DNA from: Paraburkholderia bannensis NBRC 103871
Lineage (GTDB): Bacteria > Pseudomonadota > Gammaproteobacteria > Burkholderiales > Burkholderiaceae
Length of the DNA stretch: 64,000 nt
Assembly (NCBI RefSeq): GCF_000685015.1
Contig: NZ_BAYA01000013.1
Location: 203,944 to 267,943 of the forward strand
Direction of reading: 5' to 3'
Positions 16,475 to 25,532 of the stretch are shown here, piece after piece (position 1 is the first letter of the stretch; each line of letters opens with the position of its first letter). A program made the translations under genes and the position numbers. Under the pieces are notes generated by a model, which did no database searches, had not been told where the DNA came from, and saw nothing but the letters and a program-made list of their open reading frames with translations.

Positions 16475-17869
16475 CTACGCGTCTTTCGTCTCCGCTTCGC
16501 GCACCCGCGCACCCGCATAGGCCCAGCAGTCGAGCGTGACGCGCAAACCCGGACGCTCGTGCGCCAGCGCCAGGCCAAAGCCATGCATGCGCATGACCGC
16601 CTGCACCAACGAAAGCCCAAGCCCCGAGCCCGGCGCTTCACGTGTGCGCTCGCTGCGATAAAAGCGCTGAAACACCGCCATGCGCTCCGATTCGGGAATG
16701 CCGGGGCCGTTGTCGCTCACGTATACGCTCGGCCCCTGCGCGCCCATCGACACATGCAGGCCTACGCGCCCGCCAGAGGGCGTGAACTTGATGGCATTGT
16801 CGAGCAGGTTCGCGAGCGCTTCGAACAGCAGCGCATAGTCGGCGCGTATCACGTCCACGCGCTCCAGTTGCAGCGCGAGGTCGATCTGCTTGTCAGCGGC
16901 GAGCGGCTGATAGAGGTCGGCCACTTCGGCGCAGAGCCGGTCGAGCGCAACATCGCCGAAGCCCGCGCGCCGCCGCATTGATTCGATCTCCGAAATACGC
17001 AGCATTGCCGTAAAGCGGCGCAGTACGTCGTTGACGCCGCGCGTGGCCTGGTCGACGAGACTCGCGTGGTCGCCGTCCAGCCGCTCCAGCGGCACGCGCG
17101 CGAGATGCGAGCGCACCCGCACGAGCGGCGTGCGCAGGTCGTGCGCAATGCCGTCGCAGGCGCCCTTGACCTCGTGCATGAGGCGCGAGACCTCATCGAG
17201 CATGTGATTGACGATCTGCGAAAGCCAGCTGATTTCGTCGCGCCCGCCATCGGGCAAACGCGCGTCGAGGTCGCCCGCCGCGATGTCCTGCGCCACGCGA
17301 CGCACCGCTTTCACGCGTCGCAATTGCGACGTGGACACCAGCGCGCCCACGCCCAGGCCGCCCAGCAACACCAGCGCCGCGCTGCCGGCAAGACCGCCGA
17401 GCATGGTCTCGCGCAGGCGCGCCATCTCGCCCACGTCGCGCGAGACAACCAGCAGATTGCCATTGGGCAGACGCGTGACGCGCGTGCGCAGATATTGAGG
17501 ATGCACCGTCGCGGGCCCGATCAGAAACGGCCTGTCCCACACGCCGACGCCGTTTTCGGTCAGGTGATGCGGCATGCGCGCGATATCGCCGGCAAGCCAG
17601 CGCTTGTCGGGCGAAAACAGGCCGTAGAAGTTCACGGGACGCTGGATCTGGCTGCGAATATGCGCGTCCAGTTGTGCGGGCACCTGGGCAGGCGCGAGCG
17701 CCGAAAAATACGCGAACTGCCAGTTGATGTTGTAGTCGGCCTCGCGCGCGGTGTAAGACGCCGACTGCCAATAGTTCAGGTAGACGAGCGCGGACATGGA
17801 AGCCGAGAACACCAGCGCATAGATCATCAACAGCCGGAATGTCGTGCTGCGCCAGAGACTCATTTTCAT
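16475..17869 (-). CDS. Sensor histidine kinase (orphan)
   Basis: Inner-membrane two-component sensor of 464 residues. Two membrane helices (about residues 12-32 and 156-180) flank a periplasmic domain of about 120 residues; a HAMP domain follows, then the phospho-acceptor box GIAHDLRTPLVRVRSHL with His near 243, and an ATPase domain with NLLDNAIKFTPSGG (N box), DNGPGIP (G1) and GSGLGLSLV (G2). The start MKMSLWRSTT is preferred to an in-frame codon 16 residues upstream because GGGG precedes it at suitable distance. Unusually no response regulator gene is adjacent on either side, so its partner is elsewhere. Signal unknown. Confidence 0.92.
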   Translation of the reverse strand: MKMSLWRSTTFRLLMIYALVFSASMSALVYLNYWQSASYTAREADYNINWQFAYFSALAPAQVPAQLDAHIRSQIQRPVNFYGLFSPDKRWLAGDIARMPHHLTENGVGVWDRPFLIGPATVHPQYLRTRVTRLPNGNLLVVSRDVGEMARLRETMLGGLAGSAALVLLGGLGVGALVSTSQLRRVKAVRRVAQDIAAGDLDARLPDGGRDEISWLSQIVNHMLDEVSRLMHEVKGACDGIAHDLRTPLVRVRSHLARVPLERLDGDHASLVDQATRGVNDVLRRFTAMLRISEIESMRRRAGFGDVALDRLCAEVADLYQPLAADKQIDLALQLERVDVIRADYALLFEALANLLDNAIKFTPSGGRVGLHVSMGAQGPSVYVSDNGPGIPESERMAVFQRFYRSERTREAPGSGLGLSLVQAVMRMHGFGLALAHERPGLRVTLDCWAYAGARVREAETKDA

Positions 17870-18122
17870 CGTATTTCCCCGCATTTCCCCGCCTTCCCGT
17901 CCAGTATCGCAAACCACCCATACCCGAACATGAAAATAGTTTTAGTTTTGTGAAAGCACGCGTTCATCGCGCAAATGCCAATAAATAAAGTTTAATTCGC
18001 CCGCAATGATGCTGTCGTGACCGGCGCTCAAAATAGGCAGTGCGAAACGACGATATTCCCGTCATTCGCCGCAAAAATAAGTCTTGCCCCGCCTTTGTTA
18101 CCCGTCATTGAGGAAATACGCC

Positions 18123-18422
18123 ATGAAACGCTCCCTCGCGCTTTGCCTTCTGTCGCTCGCCGCCGCGCTGCCGGCGCTGACTTCCGTCTCCGCGCACGCC
18201 GCCGATAACCCCGCGGGACGCCACGGCGTCGCGCCCATCCAGGTCAAGGCGCAGCTCTATCGCGCGTGGCTGACGGGCACGACCGCCGCCGACGAAAAAA
18301 ATTCGTATCCCTTCGCGCCTTCCGACCGCGCCGAAGTCTCCGCGTCGCGCTGCGGTTATGTGCTCGGCCATCCGGGCGCATCGGAATTTCCAGCGATCAC
18401 GCGTTCTGTCTGCACGCAATAA
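18123..18422 (+). CDS. Small exported protein of unknown function
   Basis: A 99-residue protein with a signal peptide MKRSLALCLLSLAAALPALT...AHA and a short mature domain containing VKAQLYRAWLTGTTAADEKN and ending SVCTQ with two cysteines (RCGYVLG and SVCTQ) that could form a disulfide. GAGGA stands 8 bases before the ATG. Downstream, TTCCGG-TGCATG-CCGGAA at about 18434-18455 can fold into a hairpin. I do not recognise the family. It precedes the metal uptake operon but is separated from it by over 200 bases. Confidence 0.6.
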   Translation: MKRSLALCLLSLAAALPALTSVSAHAADNPAGRHGVAPIQVKAQLYRAWLTGTTAADEKNSYPFAPSDRAEVSASRCGYVLGHPGASEFPAITRSVCTQ

Positions 18423-18515
18423 CACCATCCATTCACGCTTTATTCCGGTGCATGCCGGAACACTTCGAATATCGGCGCGCTGATTTGTCGCAGTTGCATC
18501 CTGTCGGATCAAAAA

Positions 18516-18539
18516 CGTTATATCCGGTAAGATATTTCG
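18516..18539 (+). promoter_or_regulatory. ModE-like palindromic operator upstream of FecCD-type operon
   Basis: CGTTATAT (18516-18523), an 8-base spacer, and ATATTTCG (18532-18539) form an imperfect palindrome (6 of 8 bases in the right arm). The left arm and the 8-8-8 geometry match the molybdate-responsive ModE operator as I recall it from the E. coli modA promoter. It stands alone in an otherwise GC-rich stretch about 90 bases ahead of the transporter operon. The identification is inference from the motif. Confidence 0.45.
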
Positions 18540-18630
18540 TATTCGCAGGCGGCATCAGCCGTTTATCCCTTGGCTTTTGGCCGAATTCAATGAGAAGCGC
18601 GGCGTATTACGCGTCGCCTCTCTCATCGCA

Positions 18631-19731
18631 ATGCCGATATCGAAGTTTTCTCATTTCTGTCAATTCGCCTTAAAGCCGGTGGACAAACGCACCATTGCTT
18701 TGTGCGTGGCGCTCGCTGGCGTGCCGCTGGTGGCGTGGCTCGGGCTATGCGTGGGGCGCCTCCCGCTCGCGCCCGGCCAGGTCGCGTTGACGTTGCTCGC
18801 GGCGCTGCATCTGCACGCGCCGCTGGCCGATAGCGCGCACGGCGCCTTGCTGCACGCCGTCGTGATGCAAGCGCGCCTGCCGCGTCTCGTGGCGGCGGCG
18901 CTGATCGGCGCGGCGCTTTGCACATCGGGTGCGACGTATCAGGCCGTGTTTCGCAACCCGCTGGTTTCGCCGGGACTGTTGGGCGTGCTGGGTGGCGCGG
19001 CATTTGGCGCGGCGCTCGCCATCGTGCTCGGCAGCGGCAACACGCACGCCATGTGGATCCAGGCGAGCGCGTTCGTGGGCGGCATTCTCGCCATGGGCGT
19101 GGGCGTGGGCGCGGCGGCGTTGATCGGCGGGATTGCCGATGCGCGCGGCGAGCGCGGCGGCGTGCTCACGCTGCTGCTTGGCGGCCTCGTGAGCAATGCG
19201 CTGTTTTCCGCGCTGGTTTCGCTGCTCAAGTACGTCGCGGATCCGCTCAACCAGTTGCCCGCCATCGTGTACTGGCTGCTCGGCTCGCTCGCGCAGACTG
19301 GTTGGCACGACCTCGCGTGGGCCGCTGCGCCGCTCGCACTGGGCACGCTGCTGCTGTGCATCGCCGCGCCGCTCATCGACGCTCTCGCGCTCAGCGACGA
19401 CGAAGCGCGCAGCCTGGGCGTGCCCGTCACCGCGATCCGCCCGGGCGTGATGGCGCTGGCGACGCTCGTGAGCGCATTGACCGTCGCGCTCGCGGGCATG
19501 ATCGGCTGGATCGGCTTGCTGGTGCCCAATCTCGTGCGACCGCTTGTGGGCGCATCGAATCGCTACGTACTGCCGATGAGTGCGCTCGTGGGCGCCATCG
19601 CGCTCATGCTCGCCGATACCTGCGCGCGCAGCGTCGCGAGCGCCGAGATACCGCTGGGCGTCGTCACCGAACTGGGCGGCGCGGTGGCGTTCGTGGCCGT
19701 CCTGCGCACGCTGCGCCGCGATGGACGCTAG
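18631..19731 (+). CDS. FecCD-family ABC transporter permease
   Basis: Inner-membrane permease of the BtuC/FecCD family, 366 residues from the ATG at 18631, with about ten hydrophobic helices. Landmarks are RLPRLVAAALIGAALCTSGATYQAVFRNPL (which in this family reads R-P-R-L..G..Lx.sG...Q...rNPLa), the LLGGLVSNALFSAL loop and IGWIGLLVPNLVRPLVGASN, the coupling region to the ATPase. A GTG at 18679 would give a 350-residue product closer to the family norm and is equally possible; a TTG further upstream is less likely. It is the first gene of a four-gene uptake operon and ends just before the ATPase. Substrate could be a ferric siderophore, cobalamin or a molybdate species. Confidence 0.88.
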   Translation: MPISKFSHFCQFALKPVDKRTIALCVALAGVPLVAWLGLCVGRLPLAPGQVALTLLAALHLHAPLADSAHGALLHAVVMQARLPRLVAAALIGAALCTSGATYQAVFRNPLVSPGLLGVLGGAAFGAALAIVLGSGNTHAMWIQASAFVGGILAMGVGVGAAALIGGIADARGERGGVLTLLLGGLVSNALFSALVSLLKYVADPLNQLPAIVYWLLGSLAQTGWHDLAWAAAPLALGTLLLCIAAPLIDALALSDDEARSLGVPVTAIRPGVMALATLVSALTVALAGMIGWIGLLVPNLVRPLVGASNRYVLPMSALVGAIALMLADTCARSVASAEIPLGVVTELGGAVAFVAVLRTLRRDGR

Positions 19732-19735
19732 GCCC

Positions 19736-20551
19736 ATGTCCGGATCGCTCTCGCTCTCCTGCCGCGATATCGTCGTGCGGCGCGCGCACGCCTGTGTTCT
19801 TGATGGCGTGAACTTCAGCGTTCGTGCAGGCGAACTGGTGTCTTTGCTCGGCGTAAACGGCGCGGGTAAAAGCACGCTGTTGCGCGTGCTGCTCGGCCTC
19901 ATTGCACCCGCTGCGGGCGAAGTGCACCTGCTCGATCGCCCCTTGCGCCGCCACACGCGCCGCACGATTGCGCAACACGTAGCGTGGGTGCCGCAATATC
20001 ACGTGCCGCAATTTCCCTACACCGTCGAGCAGGTCGTCGCACTCGGCCGCCTGCCGCATCGCGGCCTCATGAGTGCGCCGCGCGCCGAAGACCGCGCCGC
20101 CATCGCCGCCGCAATGGCCGACATGCAGGTCGCGCATCTCGCGCGACGCGACTATGGCGCACTCTCGGGCGGCGAACGCCAGCGCGTGATGCTCGCACGC
20201 GCGCTCGCCCAGGGCGCGCGCATCCTGCTGCTCGACGAGCCGTTTGCTGGCCTTGACTACGGCCAGCACCTGCGCCTGCTGGAGCGCCTCGCTGCGCTCG
20301 CGGCCAGCGGCTACGCAATCGTCAACACGAATCACCGCCCCGACGACGCGTGCAATCTCTCCACGCGCGTGGCGCTGCTGGAGGGCGGGCGCATCGTCGC
20401 CGACGGCCCGCCGCGCGACGTCCTCACTGCGCAGACCGTAAGCGCGCTGTATCGCGCCCCGGTCGAACAACTCGATATCGACGGCCAGCGCTTCTTTCGC
20501 GCCGCCGCGCCCGCTTCCCCACTGCCGCCCTCGCGCGTCCCACCCAGCTAA
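19736..20551 (+). CDS. FecE-type ABC transporter ATP-binding protein
   Basis: Cytoplasmic ATPase of 271 residues that powers the FecCD-type permease. Walker A is GVNGAGKST, the signature is LSGGERQRV, Walker B is ILLLDEP and the switch histidine is in NTNHRPDD. The Q-loop segment WVPQYHVPQFPYTVEQVVALGR resembles FecE/MolC-type ATPases. The ATG at 19736 follows the permease stop (19729-19731) by 4 bases; an ATG at 19721 overlapping the permease is an alternative. Coupled translation with the permease is likely. Confidence 0.9.
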   Translation: MSGSLSLSCRDIVVRRAHACVLDGVNFSVRAGELVSLLGVNGAGKSTLLRVLLGLIAPAAGEVHLLDRPLRRHTRRTIAQHVAWVPQYHVPQFPYTVEQVVALGRLPHRGLMSAPRAEDRAAIAAAMADMQVAHLARRDYGALSGGERQRVMLARALAQGARILLLDEPFAGLDYGQHLRLLERLAALAASGYAIVNTNHRPDDACNLSTRVALLEGGRIVADGPPRDVLTAQTVSALYRAPVEQLDIDGQRFFRAAAPASPLPPSRVPPS

Positions 20552-20553
20552 CG

Positions 20554-22752
20554 ATGAACATTCGACCTCCGTCGCGCTGCGCCGCCTTTGCGTTCGCAGC
20601 CGCGTGCGCTTTCGCCGCGCATGACGCCCGTGCGCAAAGCACGCCATCCGCTTCCGCCGATAAGACCAGCAGCGCCAACAACGCCAACGATCAGGCCGGC
20701 AACGCCGACAAAGCGACGACACTGCCCACCGTCGCGGTCAGCGCCAGCGCAACGCCAGATGGCGCCAACAGCCCGCGCAGCGACAAGGCCTCGCTAGGGC
20801 CGCTGGGCACGCTCAAGCGCGTGGATACGCCTTATACGGTCAACGTGGTGACGCAGGAAGTGATCGCAGACCAGCAGCTCAAGAGCATTCCCGATGCGCT
20901 GCGCCTGCTGCCTTCGGTGCAAGGCGACGGCGCGCGCCCGCAAAGCCGCGGCATTCAGGGCAGCGTGGTGCAGAACAGCCGCATCGACGGCCTCAACGTG
21001 GTCTCGACCACCGATTACCCGCTCGAACAGTTCGATCGCATCGAAGTCCTGAATGGTCTGGCGGGCGCGCTGTACGGCCCCGCGAATCCGGCGGGCACGT
21101 TCAACTACATCCAGAAGCGCCCGACCGACGACCGCCAGCTTCACTTCACGCTGGGCTACGGCACGCAAACGCGCTTCACGCGCGGCCTCGACGTATCGGA
21201 TCGCGTAGGGCCGTCGAAGGCCATTGGCTACCGCCTCACGCTGCTCGACGAAACCGGCACCGGCTACACCGACCACAGCTCGCTGCGCCGCCAGCTTGCG
21301 AGCGTGGCGCTGGACTTCCATCTCTCGCGCGACACGGTGCTGGAGGCGAACTACAGCCACTACCACTACGTCACCAAAGGCTTCCCGGCGACCTTCGGTC
21401 TCGCAACCGGCGCGCATTTCCCGGCTGCGCTCGATCCGACCAACCCGGTCTGGGGCTCGGTCAACGGCGGCAACGACGACACGACCGACACCGGCTCGCT
21501 GCGCCTGAAGCACGACTTCTCGCCGAACTGGCACCTGGAAGCGGCCGTGCTGCGCCAGATCGCCGACCGCGAATCGACTACGCCGACCGACACGATCGCC
21601 ACCGACGGCACCTACAAGACGACGATCTCGACCGCGACCGCCAGCCGCTTCACGATCACCAGTAACCTGCTCTACCTGCGCGGCCACGTGGAAACGGGCA
21701 GCGTGCAGCAGGACATCAGCATCGGCACGAGCGGCTTCATCTGGGACAACTTCAATCCGGTTGCGGGCGCAACGACCACGCTCGGCAGCGCGAGCCTCAC
21801 GAATCCGCAGTCGTTCGCGGTGACCGGCGCGCCGGATTTCGAGCATCGCTATCAATCGGCGCAGAGCACGCAGCAGTCCCTGACCGCGAGCGACAACATC
21901 CGTTTCTCGCCGCATTGGTCGGTGCTGCTCGCGGGCAGCCAGAGCTGGCTGTCCACGCACAACTACAGCGTGAAGGGCGTGCAGACGAGCGAATCGGCCA
22001 ACCAGGGCCTGTCCGGTGCGGCGAGCCTGATTTTCAAGCCTCGCGAGAACCAGAGCCTCTATGTGACCTATGCGGACAGTCTCCAGCAAGGCGACACTGC
22101 GCCCGCAGGCTCGACCAACGCGGGCAATATTCTCGACCCATATCGCAGCAAGCAGTGGGAAGTGGGCTACAAGCTCGCGCTCGCGCGCATGAACGCGTCG
22201 GTCGCGGCGTTTCGCATCACGCGGCCCTATGCCTATACGCTCGCGGACGGCACCTACGGCACGGCGGGCAACCAGGTCAATCGCGGCGTCGAGGTGATGC
22301 TCGACGGCAACGCCACGCGCAACCTGACGGTGTTCGGCGGCTTTACGTGGCTCGATCCGCGCCTGTTCGATACGGGTAGCGCAAGCACCGAGGGCAAGCG
22401 CATCGTCGGCCTGCCCGAGTTCGCGCTCAACGTGCTGATGCAGTACAAGATCCAGCAGGTGCCGGGTCTCTTCACCAATCTCAACGTGCATTATGTCGGC
22501 GCGCGTCCGACCGACAACGCCAACACGGGGTCGGTGGGCTCGTACACGACGCTCGACCTGGGCGTGGGTTATCTCGCCGATATCATGGATCGCGCGGTGA
22601 CGTTCCGCCTGTCCGTCGATAACGTCACGAACCGGCATTACTGGACGAATATCGTGCCGGGCGGCCTGAACGGCTATACGGGTTCAGGCAATGCCACCGC
22701 TCAGCTGGGCGCGCCGCGTACCGTCACGGCTTCGGTGGAGTTCGATCTATGA
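20554..22752 (+). CDS. TonB-dependent outer-membrane receptor (siderophore type)
   Basis: Outer-membrane 22-strand receptor of 732 residues. After the signal peptide (to ARAQ) a Ser/Ala/Asn-rich linker leads to a TonB-box-like LPTVAVSAS at about residues 63-71. The plug domain shows DTPYTVNVVTQEVIADQQ, RSRGIQGS-like text and DRIEVLNGLAGALYGPANPAGTFNY. The barrel ends TVTASVEFDL with aromatic/hydrophobic terminus. There is no N-terminal STN signalling domain, unlike the FecA-like receptor at 51.9 kb. The ATG is 2 bases after the ATPase stop. It brings the chelate across the outer membrane for the periplasmic binding protein encoded next. Confidence 0.93.
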   Translation: MNIRPPSRCAAFAFAAACAFAAHDARAQSTPSASADKTSSANNANDQAGNADKATTLPTVAVSASATPDGANSPRSDKASLGPLGTLKRVDTPYTVNVVTQEVIADQQLKSIPDALRLLPSVQGDGARPQSRGIQGSVVQNSRIDGLNVVSTTDYPLEQFDRIEVLNGLAGALYGPANPAGTFNYIQKRPTDDRQLHFTLGYGTQTRFTRGLDVSDRVGPSKAIGYRLTLLDETGTGYTDHSSLRRQLASVALDFHLSRDTVLEANYSHYHYVTKGFPATFGLATGAHFPAALDPTNPVWGSVNGGNDDTTDTGSLRLKHDFSPNWHLEAAVLRQIADRESTTPTDTIATDGTYKTTISTATASRFTITSNLLYLRGHVETGSVQQDISIGTSGFIWDNFNPVAGATTTLGSASLTNPQSFAVTGAPDFEHRYQSAQSTQQSLTASDNIRFSPHWSVLLAGSQSWLSTHNYSVKGVQTSESANQGLSGAASLIFKPRENQSLYVTYADSLQQGDTAPAGSTNAGNILDPYRSKQWEVGYKLALARMNASVAAFRITRPYAYTLADGTYGTAGNQVNRGVEVMLDGNATRNLTVFGGFTWLDPRLFDTGSASTEGKRIVGLPEFALNVLMQYKIQQVPGLFTNLNVHYVGARPTDNANTGSVGSYTTLDLGVGYLADIMDRAVTFRLSVDNVTNRHYWTNIVPGGLNGYTGSGNATAQLGAPRTVTASVEFDL

Positions 22753-22762
22753 GGTTCGACCT

Positions 22763-23743
22763 ATGAGGCTCGCACGATTTGTCCGCCTGGCCGCAGCCTT
22801 CGCGTTGAGTTCGTGCGCGCTTGCCGTGCAGGCGCAGCCGAAAACCCGCATCGCCGATCTCTGGTACGCGCATAACGCCGTGGTCGCGATGCTTGGTTCC
22901 GCCAGCGACGTCGTGGCGACGGTCGCAAGGCCGCAGGCGCTGCCCTGGATGTTCCGCGTCGCGCCCGCGCTCGCCCATGCCCAACCCGTTGCGGGCGCAA
23001 CGGTCAACGCGGAAGACCTGCTGCGCCTGAACGCCGATGTCGTGTTCGCCAGCGCGGGCGACCCGACCATCGGCGCGATGCAGCGCCTGGGGCTCGACGT
23101 CGTGCCGGTGGGCTTCGACGATTACGATTCGATGCTGCGCTGTATCGACCTCACGGCGCAGACGCTCGACACGCCCCTCGCCCGCGAACGCGCGCGCGAC
23201 TATCGCGCGTATTTGCAGGCGACGCTGCACGACACGGCGCAGGCGCTCGCCGCTCACGGCACGCATGCAACGCCGCGCGTGCTGCACGTGGCGTCGCTCA
23301 CGCCGCTGAAGGTGGACGGCTCGGACACGATCGTCGACCGCTGGATCCGCGCGGCTGGCGCGCGCAATGCCGCCGATGGACTGAGCGGCAACCTCAAGCC
23401 CGTGTCGATCGAGCAGGTGCTGGCGTGGCATCCCGATGTCGTGATTCTCGCGGCCAACGCGGGGTCGATCGAGGCGTCGCCACAACGCGCGCTCTGGCAG
23501 ACGCTCGAAGCCGTGCGTGACGGGCGCGTCTATCGCAATCCGACTGGCGTGTTCCCGTGGGATCGCTACGGCCCCGAGGCCGCGCTGGAGGTGCGCTGGG
23601 CCGCGAGGACACTGCATCCGGAAGCGTTCAGGGACGCAGCGCAGGGGTCGATGCAAACGCAGACGCAGCAGTTCTACCAGCGCTTTTACGGCTACGCGCT
23701 GTCCGATGCCGAAGCGAAGCTCATGTTGAGCGGCGGGACTTGA
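22763..23743 (+). CDS. Periplasmic metal/chelate-binding protein (BtuF/FepB fold)
   Basis: ABC transporter solute-binding protein of 326 residues with a signal peptide ending AVQAQ. The mature protein has class III (PF01497) features: VVAMLGSASDVVATVARP, DVVFASAGDPTIGAMQRLGLDV, and a late HPDVVILAAN. The junction with the TonB receptor is a 14-base near-perfect direct repeat (TTCGAtCTATGAGG / TTCGAcCTATGAGG), so two ATGs lie 14 bases apart; the second, after the receptor stop, is used. It overlaps the convergent LysR gene by 23 bases. It is the last gene of the uptake operon. Confidence 0.88.
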   Translation: MRLARFVRLAAAFALSSCALAVQAQPKTRIADLWYAHNAVVAMLGSASDVVATVARPQALPWMFRVAPALAHAQPVAGATVNAEDLLRLNADVVFASAGDPTIGAMQRLGLDVVPVGFDDYDSMLRCIDLTAQTLDTPLARERARDYRAYLQATLHDTAQALAAHGTHATPRVLHVASLTPLKVDGSDTIVDRWIRAAGARNAADGLSGNLKPVSIEQVLAWHPDVVILAANAGSIEASPQRALWQTLEAVRDGRVYRNPTGVFPWDRYGPEAALEVRWAARTLHPEAFRDAAQGSMQTQTQQFYQRFYGYALSDAEAKLMLSGGT

Positions 23744-24644
23744 GCGCAGCCGTGCCGCTGGCGCGGGCCACTTCGAGCGCCAGCGCATGAAACGCCACGA
23801 CCGCGCCCGACGATTCGTCGGCGCGGCTCAGCAGCAGCAATCCCGCCGAACCGACTTCGGCAACGGGCCGATAGGTCAGCCCCGGCAGCACGACCTGCTC
23901 GACCGAACGCGGCACCAGCGCGACGCCCAGGCCCGCGGCCACGAGCGCGAGCACGCTTAGCGTGCTGGACACGCGAAAGGCCGGTTCGACCACGATGCCC
24001 AGATGTGCGCGCAGATGCACCAGGCCCGCATCGCCGTCATCCGATGAAAACGCGATGATCTGCTCGGCGGCCAGCAGCTTGAGCGGCACACGCGCGCGCT
24101 TCGCCAGCCGATGATCGTGCGCCATCGCCACCACCATCGGCCAGTTGCCGATGCGCTCGCAGCGTAGCGTGCGGCTTTCGGCCGGCGGCTGCACCGTGCC
24201 ATAGGCAATATCGATTTCACCTTTCACCAGCGCGTCTTCGTGCAGGTTCGGCGGCATTTCCTGCACCGATACCTCCGCACGCGGAAAGCGCGCACGAAAC
24301 TGCCGCAGCGCGTCCGTGAGCATGCCGGACAGCACCGCATTGCCGGCAAAGCCCACGCGCACCCGGCCAATCTCGCCGCGCAGCGAGCGCCGCGTCGCAT
24401 CGCGTGCGTGTTCCGCCTGCGCCAGCGTGCGGCGCGCCTCGGTCAGCAGCACCTCGCCCGCCGCGGTCAACCACACGCCCTGACGCGTGCGCGAAAACAG
24501 CGGGCCGCCCACTTCCGCTTCGAGATCGCGAATCTGCATGCTCAGCGCAGGCTGCACGATGTTCAGCCGCTGCGCGGCCTGGCCGAAATGACCGGTCTCT
24601 GCCAATGCCACGAAGTAGCGTAGATGGCGCAGTTCCATTTGCAT
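23721..24644 (-). CDS. LysR-family transcriptional regulator
   Basis: DNA-binding regulator of 307 residues. The N-terminal winged helix-turn-helix reads MELRHLRYFVALAETGHFGQAAQRLNIVQPALSMQIRDLE, the standard LysR opening, followed by the linker helix and a periplasmic-binding-protein-like effector domain (RVRVGFAGNAVLSGML onward). The start may be either of two ATGs six bases apart. It is divergent from the NTF2-like gene, with a palindrome between them, which suggests it controls that gene and itself. Its 3' end overlaps the binding protein gene. Confidence 0.92.
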   Translation of the reverse strand: MQMELRHLRYFVALAETGHFGQAAQRLNIVQPALSMQIRDLEAEVGGPLFSRTRQGVWLTAAGEVLLTEARRTLAQAEHARDATRRSLRGEIGRVRVGFAGNAVLSGMLTDALRQFRARFPRAEVSVQEMPPNLHEDALVKGEIDIAYGTVQPPAESRTLRCERIGNWPMVVAMAHDHRLAKRARVPLKLLAAEQIIAFSSDDGDAGLVHLRAHLGIVVEPAFRVSSTLSVLALVAAGLGVALVPRSVEQVVLPGLTYRPVAEVGSAGLLLLSRADESSGAVVAFHALALEVARASGTAALKSRRST

Positions 24645-24661
24645 TCATCCATCATCCATAC

Positions 24662-24675
24662 TGATCGAACGATCA
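24662..24675. promoter_or_regulatory. LysR operator candidate and promoter of the NTF2-like gene
   Basis: TGATCG-AA-CGATCA is a perfect inverted repeat in the divergent LysR/NTF2 intergenic region; a further TGATCGA half-site follows at 24692-24698. About 10 bases downstream, TTGGCT (24687-24692) and CATACT (24710-24715) form a 17-base-spaced sigma70-like promoter for the plus-strand gene, so a regulator on the palindrome would contact it. Function is inferred. Confidence 0.5.
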
Positions 24676-24759
24676 TAACAATATATTTGGCTGATCGATT
24701 TGCGGCGCCCATACTGCCTGCGGAATCCATCACTTTTCCCCACTATTCAAGGCACTTTC

Positions 24760-25335
24760 ATGCAAACGACACTCGAAGACCGTCAGGCGATTGCTGACTT
24801 GATGAACGGCTGGATGCACCGCGATCTTGCGCAATGGGATCAGCTTGCGAGCCTGTTTCATGCGGACGGCACCATCGAGGTCACCTGGTTCGAAGGCCCC
24901 GCCGCCGATTTCATCGCGGGGTCGCAACGCATGGGTAAAGCCGGACTGAGCACCAAGCATTTCGTCGGCCAGCCGGTCGTGCGCTTCAATGGCGCGAAGG
25001 CGATCGTGGAAACGAACGCGATGATCATTGGCGAAAACGTGGCGCTCGAACTCGGCTGCGTCGCGCATAGCCGCTTTTACGACCTGGTCGAAAAACGTGC
25101 GGGCGAATGGAAGATCGTTCGGCGTCAGTGCATCTATGACAATGCGTATTTCACGTTCCCTTGTGGCGTCGTCGAGGTCGACCGGGAGGCCGTGCGCGCA
25201 CTGCCGCGCGGCTATGCGGCGCTCGCCTGGCTGCTTGCGCAAAGCGGCTTTCCTGTGCAGCGTGTGTTTGCGACTAAAGGCAGCGAACTGGAACGGCAGA
25301 TGAAGCAGCAAGGCGAGGTGTGGCTCGCGGCTTGA
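24760..25335 (+). CDS. NTF2-like (SnoaL/dehydratase-type) protein
   Basis: Cytoplasmic protein of 191 residues with the SnoaL-like/NTF2 fold. MQTTLEDRQAIADLMNGWMHRDLAQWDQLASLFHADGTIEVTWFEGPAADF is the typical opening of this small hydrolase/isomerase/dehydratase family, in which a cone-shaped pocket binds hydrophobic ligands. KHFVGQPVVRFNG and an RFYDLVEKRAGEWKIVRRQCIYD beta-sheet follow; the last third is an uncommon extension. The ATG is preceded by AAGG. Divergent LysR regulation implies an inducible catabolic or detoxifying role, but the substrate is unknown. Confidence 0.8.
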   Translation: MQTTLEDRQAIADLMNGWMHRDLAQWDQLASLFHADGTIEVTWFEGPAADFIAGSQRMGKAGLSTKHFVGQPVVRFNGAKAIVETNAMIIGENVALELGCVAHSRFYDLVEKRAGEWKIVRRQCIYDNAYFTFPCGVVEVDREAVRALPRGYAALAWLLAQSGFPVQRVFATKGSELERQMKQQGEVWLAA

Positions 25336-25532
25336 GCGTTCAGGCTGAGGGCGTTGAGCGGCCTGCGAAACCGGAATGAAAGCGACCTGTACAATCAAGG
25401 CTTGAGGTTTTCCCAATCTGTCCCTCGCGGCACGCGTGCAGTTTCCCCCGTCTCCTCAAATGACGCGCCTTGAAGGTGCTTCGCGTCTGCACGCCTGCCG
25501 CAGCCTTTGTCGCTTTTAGCTGATCGTTCCCG

